This document shows positions 58,531 to 64,000 of a DNA stretch of 64,000 nt, one piece after another. This DNA is from JBBIQS01 sp037442205 (GTDB lineage: Bacteria; Myxococcota; Myxococcia; Myxococcales; UBA5297): contig JBBIQS010000025.1 in assembly GCA_037442205.1 (NCBI GenBank), positions 25,540 to 89,539 on the forward strand, written 5' to 3'. Positions within the stretch are counted from its first letter, which is position 1, and each line of letters opens with the position of its first letter. The notes under the pieces were generated by a model that was given only the letters and a program-made list of their open reading frames with translations, had not been told where the DNA came from and did not search any database. The translations under genes were made by a program, and so were the position numbers.

Positions 58531-60267
58531 TCAGAACTCCCAGCCCCACTCCACCGCGGCCTCGATCCCGCCGACGGTGCGGTACTTCAAGGAGCCCATC
58601 GTGCCCAGGCTGGACTTGTAGGCATCGAGCTGGAAGGAGCGGAAGGCGCGGGCGTTGACGAAGAGAATCGGCAGCAGCTTGATGCGAGCGCCGGCGAAGG
58701 CGACGGTCTTGTCGTCGAGGGAGAGCAACTCATCGGCCTCGATGAAGCCGCGGTGGGAGACCGTGCCGAAGACCTGCAGCCAGGAGAGGGCCGGGATCTC
58801 GAGGTGGATCAGGAAATTCTTCTGCGGACCGGCCGAGTCGCCTTCCAGGGCGAGGGTCAGGCCGATGGCCTCGCGGATGCCCCAGCTGCCCTCGAGGTAG
58901 TAGCCCTTGCGGTCGACCGTGTTCTGAAGCGTGGAGGCGAGCTTGGTGAGCGGCTCGCCTGAAGAGCCGCCGGTGCCGCCGTCGAGGTACTTGTCGATCT
59001 CGTAGAACCCGTCGAAGTAGCCCGGGCGATAGCCCTTGCCGAGCAGCCGGGCCTCGGCGACCAGGCGGAAGGCGCTGACGGTCTCGGTCCCCACGTTGAA
59101 CCGACCCAGCAGGCCGACCGTCCAGCCGTGGCCGCCCTGCTCGCCGTTGAGACCGGTGACCATCATCTGGGCGAAGTCGCCGTAGACCTTGAGGTCTGCG
59201 CCCTCGGTCTTGACCAGCTTGAGCTCGGCGTCGGCGCCGACGATCGGCAGCGGCATGCGGTCGGCGGCGAAGTGGTGGGTGCTGTCGATGACCGGGATAT
59301 TGGCCGGGTGGCATGCGCCGGGAACCGGGCAGGGCGGCTCCGACTCGAACTGCAACCTGGTGGGCGCCTCGCGATCCATGGTGGCCACCGCGCCCAGCGA
59401 GAAGCTCTTGGCCATCCAGTGATCGGAGATCAGCGACAGCGGCTTCAGGAAGGCCACTCCGCCGAGCACCGACCAGCGAATCAGGTCGTTGGTCATCAGC
59501 TCGAAGCCCGCGTAGTCGTTGTAGGCATCCATCTCGCCGCCGACGCGGGTGGTGTTGACGTCGATGTTCGCGGTGTAGCGCCGCATGATCGAGCCATGGC
59601 CCATGGTGGAGGTGTGGCGCTGGCCGGCGTTGAAGTAGAGGTGATCCTCCTTGTGGCCGTAGGTCAGGTAGGTGAGCACCCGCGCCCACTCGCTGGTCTC
59701 GTCCCAGTCCTCCTTGCGGATGCTGCCGGCGTTGTTGAACCCGACGACGTGGGCGCTGCCGTCCGTGGGATAGTTGGAGCTGAAGACCTCGACGCTCAGC
59801 GGGGCACCGACTCCGATGGAGAAGTCGCCGGACCGGATCTCGAGCTGCGGATAGACCAGGGCGTAGCGGACGTTGCTGATGTCCTGGTAGCCGAAGGCGG
59901 CGATCACTCGGGTCTTGCGGGCGTCGAGCCGATTGACGCCGACCGAGGTCAGATCGCCTTTGACGAACTCCTTCTCCTTGCCCGCCGGCGCCTCGGGACC
60001 GGCCTCTGGAGTCGCGGTTGGCGTGTCAGCGGCGGCGGCCGGCGTGGCCGATTCATAGGCACTCTCCGGCGCGCTCGCGGGGGCGGACGACGAGAGGGGC
60101 GGCGGGGGCGGCGGCAGCGGGGTGGATGAGCTTTGGGACGCCACTGGCGGAGGCGGGGGCGGCGGCAGCGGCGCTTGGGACTTTGAGGAATCTGAGCCAG
60201 AGAACTGCCCAGACTGGGCGAAGGCCCGTCCGGCAACCAAGAGCAACGCCAGAATCGCCAGCCGCAT
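58531..60267 (-). CDS. Large outer-membrane beta-barrel protein
   Basis: A 578-residue protein from the ATG at 60267 (GGAGGAG upstream). A signal peptide (about 1-17) is followed by a Ser/Pro-rich region with two runs of prolines (about 30-60) and a Thr/Ala/Pro-rich linker to about 105. The rest is rich in alternating hydrophobic strands and ends in 'AAVEWGWEF', a C-terminal Phe. 'LYFNAGQRHTSTMGHGSIMR' and 'GKGYRPGYFDGFYEIDKY' suggest a porin- or MtrB-like long barrel, but no family name can be assigned with confidence. The Pro-rich leader may lie in the periplasm. Confidence 0.7.
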   Translation of the reverse strand: MRLAILALLLVAGRAFAQSGQFSGSDSSKSQAPLPPPPPPPVASQSSSTPLPPPPPPLSSSAPASAPESAYESATPAAAADTPTATPEAGPEAPAGKEKEFVKGDLTSVGVNRLDARKTRVIAAFGYQDISNVRYALVYPQLEIRSGDFSIGVGAPLSVEVFSSNYPTDGSAHVVGFNNAGSIRKEDWDETSEWARVLTYLTYGHKEDHLYFNAGQRHTSTMGHGSIMRRYTANIDVNTTRVGGEMDAYNDYAGFELMTNDLIRWSVLGGVAFLKPLSLISDHWMAKSFSLGAVATMDREAPTRLQFESEPPCPVPGACHPANIPVIDSTHHFAADRMPLPIVGADAELKLVKTEGADLKVYGDFAQMMVTGLNGEQGGHGWTVGLLGRFNVGTETVSAFRLVAEARLLGKGYRPGYFDGFYEIDKYLDGGTGGSSGEPLTKLASTLQNTVDRKGYYLEGSWGIREAIGLTLALEGDSAGPQKNFLIHLEIPALSWLQVFGTVSHRGFIEADELLSLDDKTVAFAGARIKLLPILFVNARAFRSFQLDAYKSSLGTMGSLKYRTVGGIEAAVEWGWEF

Positions 60268-60438
60268 CCCGGATCTCCTCCGTGCCCCAATCGTTGCCCA
60301 GCATACAGGCTCTTGGGCAGGCATGCGGCGAGGTGGATTCAGCGTCCCGCCGGGCCCGGCCTAGGGCCCCAGGCTCCTCGTCACGAGGCCGGCTTCGCGA
60401 TAACTGCGCCAGCCTTGCCGGTGGCTCGGACCTTGGCG

Positions 60439-61959
60439 ATGATGCCTGCCGTGTCGCGCACCCCTTTCCTCTCCGGCGATGAAATCGTTGTCCCCGACCT
60501 TCCTCCCGAGGTTCGGGTCGTCCATCCGCCTGCGCCCGGCTTCCCGCTGACCGACGTGCGCGAAGCCACGCTGCACGCGCTCGCCAATCCGGTCGACGGG
60601 CTGCCTCTCGCCCAGCGGGTGAAGAAGGACGACCGGGTGCTGGTAGTCTTCGACAGCCCGGCCTTCCCGGTCCCGCCGATGCGCGCCGACCCGCGGGCCC
60701 CGGCGCTAGCGGCGATCCTCGAGACGCTGGCCTCCTGCGGCCTGGCGCTGGGACAGGTGAGCCTGCTATGCGCCAGCGGGCTGACCCGGCGGTTCCGCAA
60801 CACCGAGCTGGCTGCTGCAGCTGGCGTCTCGGCGCTCGCCTCCCACCACACCCGCTGCCACGACGCCGAGGAGCCCGGCGGCTTCGCCGAGCTCGGGACC
60901 ACCTCCGAAGGCGAGCCGATCGAGCTCGACACCGCCCTCACCGAGGCGGACCTGGTGATCACCCTGGCGCTGGCCCAGGGCCCGCTGCAGGGCGGCTACA
61001 CCACGTTGATCGGCGGACTGGCTTCGGCGCGCACCGCCCGCGCCCTGCTCAGCCCGCGCCACCTCGCCGAGGGCCCCACTCACTTCGACCCGTACCAGGG
61101 CCGGATGCACCTGGCGATGAAGCGCGCCGGCGAGCTGGTTGAGAGGAAGCTGCCGGTCTTCCAGGTCGAGCTGGCCATCGACACCCGGCTGCTGACCCGC
61201 GCCTTCTCGTCGCTGCTCGAGGCCCAGGAAGGCCTGACCGCGCCGGCGCGGGCGTGGAACCTGATGCCCCAGCCGCTGCGCCAGCGCGCCGCGCGTCTGA
61301 TGAGGTCGGACTACCAGACGGTGAGCGTCCACGCCGGCTCGGTGGGCGCGGTCCACGCCCGGACCATCCAGGTGCTGCAGGAGACCTGCACCGTGCCGGT
61401 CGAGGGGCGCTCCGACGTGGTGATCCTGGGCGTGCCCACCGCCGGGCCCCACACCCAGGGCGGCTCGGATAATCCAGTGCTGGCGGCCACTTTCGCCTTC
61501 GGCTACCTGCTGGCCTGGCACCAGGGCGGCCCGCTGTTCCGCGACGGCGGGGCGGTCATCCTCCTCAATCCGCTGGCGCCCCACTTCGACCGGGCGATGC
61601 ACGCCGCCCACGCCGACTTCTACGAGCAGGTGCTGCCGGTCACCCGTGACGCCATGGCCATGGGCGAGCTGGAGGAGAAGTTCGCTGCCGCGCCCGAGCG
61701 CCTGTCGGCCTATCGCACCCAGCACGCCTACCACCCGCTCCACCCGTTCCACCGCTGGTACCGCGCCGCTGGGACGCTGGCGCGCTGCGGAAAGGTCTTC
61801 GCCGTGGGAGCCGACCCCAAGGTGGCCGAGCGGCTGGGCTTCTCCGCGGTGGCCACGCTCGAGCGGGCGCTGGCCGAGGCCAAGGAGATGACCGGAGGGG
61901 ACCAGGCCACCGTCTCGGTGCTGGCGATCCCGCCGGCGTTCGGCGTCAGGATTCGCTGA
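60439..61959 (+). CDS. LarA-like (DUF2088) protein, nickel-pincer ligands not all conserved
   Basis: A 506-residue protein (ATG at 60439; ATG at 60442 and a GTG slightly upstream are alternatives, and the ribosome-binding site is weak). It shows the LarA/lactate racemase layout: 'KDDRVLVVFDSPAFPVPPMR', 'LLCASGLTRRF' where LarA has a THR-type motif, 'SHHTRCHDAEEPGGFAELG', 'TEADLVITLALAQGPLQGGY' and 'GGLASARTARALLSP'. The His that in LarA sits in ATGTHR is Leu here, and the His after 'ADLVI' is also missing. It is therefore a relative whose activity may differ. The C-terminal 180 residues are alpha/beta. It heads a same-strand run with suhB and a HAD gene. Confidence 0.72.
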   Translation: MMPAVSRTPFLSGDEIVVPDLPPEVRVVHPPAPGFPLTDVREATLHALANPVDGLPLAQRVKKDDRVLVVFDSPAFPVPPMRADPRAPALAAILETLASCGLALGQVSLLCASGLTRRFRNTELAAAAGVSALASHHTRCHDAEEPGGFAELGTTSEGEPIELDTALTEADLVITLALAQGPLQGGYTTLIGGLASARTARALLSPRHLAEGPTHFDPYQGRMHLAMKRAGELVERKLPVFQVELAIDTRLLTRAFSSLLEAQEGLTAPARAWNLMPQPLRQRAARLMRSDYQTVSVHAGSVGAVHARTIQVLQETCTVPVEGRSDVVILGVPTAGPHTQGGSDNPVLAATFAFGYLLAWHQGGPLFRDGGAVILLNPLAPHFDRAMHAAHADFYEQVLPVTRDAMAMGELEEKFAAAPERLSAYRTQHAYHPLHPFHRWYRAAGTLARCGKVFAVGADPKVAERLGFSAVATLERALAEAKEMTGGDQATVSVLAIPPAFGVRIR

Positions 61960-61979
61960 TCGACGCGTGGCGGAAACAG

Positions 61980-62777
61980 ATGATGTCGACCGATCCCAGC
62001 CCGTTCGTCGCCGCCGCCGCCAAGGCGGCAGAGCTGGCGGGCGCAGAGCTTCTGGCTCGGCTGACAGCTCGCCGCGAGATCGCGAGCAAGGGCTCGCGCA
62101 TCGACCTGGTGACCGACGCCGACCGCGCCTCGGAGAAGGCCATCCTCGACTTCCTGGCGGCGCAGTTCCCCGGCCACGCCGTGCTGGGCGAGGAGACCGG
62201 AAAGCACGACGGCACCGAGCCCTTCCGCTGGATCGTCGATCCGCTCGACGGCACCACCAACTACGCCCACCGCGTCCCGCACTTCTGCGTTTCGATCGCG
62301 GTCGAGGACGAGCAGGGCCTGCTGGCCGGGGCGGTGCTCGACCCGCTGCGGCAGGAGCTGTTCACCGCCGGCCGCGGGCTCGGGGCCCGGCTGAACGGCG
62401 AGCCGATTCGGGTCACTGGCGAAGCCGAGCTGGGGCGGGCGCTGCTGGGAACCGGCTTCCCCTACGACGTCTGGAGCAAGCCCGAGCGCCCGCTCAAGCT
62501 GTTCGACGGCTTCGTCCGGCGCGCCCAGGGGCTGCGACGGGCGGGCAGCGCCGCGCTCGACCTGTGTTATGTCGCCGCCGGTCGCTTCGACGGCTTCTTC
62601 GAGGTGACGCTCAAGCCTTGGGACCTGGCCGCTGGCACGCTGCTGGTGCGAGAAGCCGGCGGCGAGGTGACCGACCTCAGTGGCGGGCCGCTCGATCTGT
62701 TCCAGGGAGACGTGCTGGCCTCCAACGGTGTCCTGCACCCCGCGCTGGCCGCGCTCGCGCGCCAGGCGCAGCTCTGA
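61980..62777 (+). CDS. suhB: Inositol monophosphatase family protein
   Basis: A 265-residue enzyme of SuhB length. Metal motifs are 'GEETGKHDG', 'WIVDPLDGTTNYAHRVPHFC' and 'LKPWDLAAGTLLVREAGGEV' (WDxAAG), all intact. The family hydrolyses inositol phosphates or FBP/PAP; SuhB also takes part in rRNA antitermination. It starts 20 nt after the LarA-like stop and is followed 12 nt later by the HAD gene, so the three are probably one operon. Symbol assigned from family resemblance only. Confidence 0.92.
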   Translation: MMSTDPSPFVAAAAKAAELAGAELLARLTARREIASKGSRIDLVTDADRASEKAILDFLAAQFPGHAVLGEETGKHDGTEPFRWIVDPLDGTTNYAHRVPHFCVSIAVEDEQGLLAGAVLDPLRQELFTAGRGLGARLNGEPIRVTGEAELGRALLGTGFPYDVWSKPERPLKLFDGFVRRAQGLRRAGSAALDLCYVAAGRFDGFFEVTLKPWDLAAGTLLVREAGGEVTDLSGGPLDLFQGDVLASNGVLHPALAALARQAQL

Positions 62778-62789
62778 CAGAGTGAGTCC

Positions 62790-63260
62790 ATGCTTTCCCT
62801 CGACATCCCAGGCTTCAACCCGCTGCGGCTCGAGAACCTGATCATCGACTACAACGGCACGCTGGCCTGCGACGGCGAGCTGTTGCCGGGCACCCGCGAG
62901 CGGCTGCGCGAGCTGGCGGCGGCGCTGGAGATCCACGTGCTGACCGCCGACACCTTCGGCAAGGTCCGCCAGCAGCTCGAGGACCTGCCGCTGGAGATCC
63001 AGGTTCTCGAGGGCTCTCCCGAAGATCGCGCCAAGCTCACCTACTTGCAGAAGCTGGGCCCCAGCGTCACCGTCGCGATCGGCAATGGTCGCAACGACCG
63101 GCTAATGCTCCACTCGGCGGCGCTGGGGATCGCGGTGATCGGCCCCGAAGGCGCCAGCCGCGAGGCGGTGGAGTCGGCGCACCTGATGGTCCATGGCATC
63201 GACACCGCCCTGGACCTGCTGCGGCGTCCGCTGCGGATCAAGGCCACGCTGCGAGACTGA
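62790..63260 (+). CDS. HAD-family protein related to soluble P-type ATPase fragments
   Basis: A 156-residue HAD protein. Motif I is 'LIIDYNGTLACDG' (DxNGT, as in COG4087 'soluble P-type ATPase' proteins, rather than DxDGT), 'VLTADTFGKVRQQL' is motif II, and 'AIGNGRNDRLMLHSAALGIA' with the GNGxND motif is motif IV. It has no cap domain, so it probably acts as a small phosphatase. It follows suhB in the same operon. Confidence 0.9.
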   Translation: MLSLDIPGFNPLRLENLIIDYNGTLACDGELLPGTRERLRELAAALEIHVLTADTFGKVRQQLEDLPLEIQVLEGSPEDRAKLTYLQKLGPSVTVAIGNGRNDRLMLHSAALGIAVIGPEGASREAVESAHLMVHGIDTALDLLRRPLRIKATLRD

Positions 63261-63275
63261 GCGCGGCGACAGCGG

Positions 63276-63767
63276 CTACTGGTAGAGGTCGGCGCGGTAG
63301 CGCACTTCCAGATCGCAGCTCAGCGGACAGCGTGGGTCCTGGTTGGCCAGCAGATCGTGGTTGATGGTGAGCGAGCCCTCGAAGGCGTTGTCGCTGGTGC
63401 TCACCACCGAGGCCGTGACGTGGATCTGCCCGAAGGGCACGATGCAGCTGGTGCCGCGCACCGGGATCTGGACGCTGCCCACCGAGCCGTCGACGGTGAA
63501 CCCGTCCGGCTCGCCCACCACCTGCTTCTTGAACAGGCCGATCATCCGCACCGGGGAGGAGCCGCCGAACAGCTCGAGGTCGAAGTCCACCTCGCCGCCG
63601 GTGATGAACAGGGTTCCGTCCGGCAGCGCGGTGCCCGCGGGCATCAGGTTGCAGGTGTCGAGCGTCGGGCCGTCGAGCGGGCGCAGCTGGTAGCGGCCGC
63701 TGCGCAGGTCATGCCCGCACCCCAGGATAAGGAGCAGCAGAGCGAGCGCTGGCCGGTTCGGGTCCAC
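63276..63767 (-). CDS. Secreted lipoprotein, unknown
   Basis: A 163-residue protein with a GTG start and a short leader ending 'LLLLILGCGHD', a good lipobox. The mature part is beta-rich ('DGTLFITGGEVDFDLELFGG', 'GTSCIVPFGQIHVTASVVS') with four further Cys residues including 'CPLSC' near the C-terminus. It ends convergently with the HAD gene, 15 nt apart. Not recognised. Confidence 0.7.
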   Translation of the reverse strand: MDPNRPALALLLLILGCGHDLRSGRYQLRPLDGPTLDTCNLMPAGTALPDGTLFITGGEVDFDLELFGGSSPVRMIGLFKKQVVGEPDGFTVDGSVGSVQIPVRGTSCIVPFGQIHVTASVVSTSDNAFEGSLTINHDLLANQDPRCPLSCDLEVRYRADLYQ

Positions 63768-63883
63768 CCCGACAATCTAGCGCCAGCCGGCGCCCGATGG
63801 GAAAAACGCCCGGCGATTGCCGCGGACCGCGCCGTCTGCTAGCAGGGAGGCGCATTTCCGATTCCCCTAACGCGGAGCCCTTC

Positions 63884-64000
63884 ATGCGCAAAGCCTCTAT
63901 CGCCCTGGTGATCCTCTTCGCCGCCTGCTCGAAGTCCTCCACCGACAGCGCCCCCAAGGCCGCCGCTCCGGCGCCGACTCCGGCCGCCCCCGCCGCCGCG
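63884..64000 (+). CDS. Lipoprotein, 3' end outside the window
   Basis: 39 codons of a new gene are visible before the window ends. They encode 'MRKASIALVILFAACSKSS', a lipoprotein signal with a clean lipobox (FAAC), followed by an Ala/Pro-rich linker. A GGAG lies 9 nt upstream. The function cannot be read. Confidence 0.75.
   Translation, partial: MRKASIALVILFAACSKSSTDSAPKAAAPAPTPAAPAAA

Noticed and set aside
1..64000. Searched for tRNA, rRNA, CRISPR arrays, IS elements and phage genes
   Set aside because: None recognised: no repeat-spacer pattern, no transposase or integrase motif, and no obvious tRNA cloverleaf.

Overview
The window is very GC-rich bacterial DNA, densely packed with genes on both strands. 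It shows no rRNA, tRNA, CRISPR array, insertion sequence or phage genes that I could recognise. The gene content points to a myxobacterium or close relative (Myxococcota). The strongest marker is a pomY-pomZ-pomX cell-division positioning cluster. Supporting signs are an AgmX/PglI-type protein, many secreted lipoproteins with Asp-Ala-Gly linkers, a fibrinogen-like secreted protein, a Cys-rich repeat lipoprotein with a lamin-tail domain, and an alpha-2-macroglobulin/PBP1C pair. Species cannot be named from sequence alone.

Layout. 0-7 kb: the end of a secreted or PEGA/TolB-like protein gene, then a mostly minus-strand block with a five-domain S1 RNA-binding protein, etfB-etfA (with a readable sigma70-like promoter), an MBL-fold hydrolase and a ChaN-like lipoprotein. 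7-13 kb: a DHH phosphoesterase, two small hypothetical genes, an orphan ABC-2 permease, a Cys-rich lipoprotein with seven exact 132-bp repeats, and a GT51-like membrane protein lacking its catalytic glutamate. 13-20 kb: an SPFH/zinc-ribbon protein, a small beta-barrel, a peptidoglycan-binding/CHAP hydrolase without a signal peptide, a transglutaminase, spmA-spmB and a DJ-1/PfpI protein. 20-29 kb: coupled methyltransferase and GT2 genes, two tandem DUF4139 (MuiA-like) genes, a PlsC-like acyltransferase, a LysR regulator with its own terminator, and a GAF/HD-GYP protein with an internal insertion.

29-38 kb: a Tat-exported Rieske lipoprotein, about 0.76 kb without a credible gene, a fibrinogen-like protein, an M23 peptidase, a small lipoprotein, the pomYZX operon and a DUF4395 membrane protein. 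38-44 kb: tag (3-methyladenine glycosylase), a metallophosphatase, a zinc-ribbon membrane protein, DUF1059, a beta-propeller protein and the AgmX-like protein. 44-53 kb: the thioester alpha-2-macroglobulin gene and pbpC. 53-57 kb: a Phd/PIN toxin-antitoxin pair with a palindromic operator candidate, a nitronate monooxygenase-like protein, and three tandem paralogous lipoproteins. 57-64 kb: DUF3006 plus a ComEC-like MBL protein with an Ada-type zinc tail, a large outer-membrane protein, a LarA-like protein, inositol monophosphatase, a small HAD protein, and two lipoproteins, the last cut by the window edge.

A cell-envelope theme runs through the window: peptidoglycan synthesis and hydrolysis (PBP1C, GT51-like, CHAP, M23), envelope defence (A2M), division-site placement (Pom) and many exported lipoproteins. 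The best candidates for undescribed biology are the tandem lipoprotein trio, the degenerate GT51 protein, the leaderless CHAP hydrolase and the divergent PomY.
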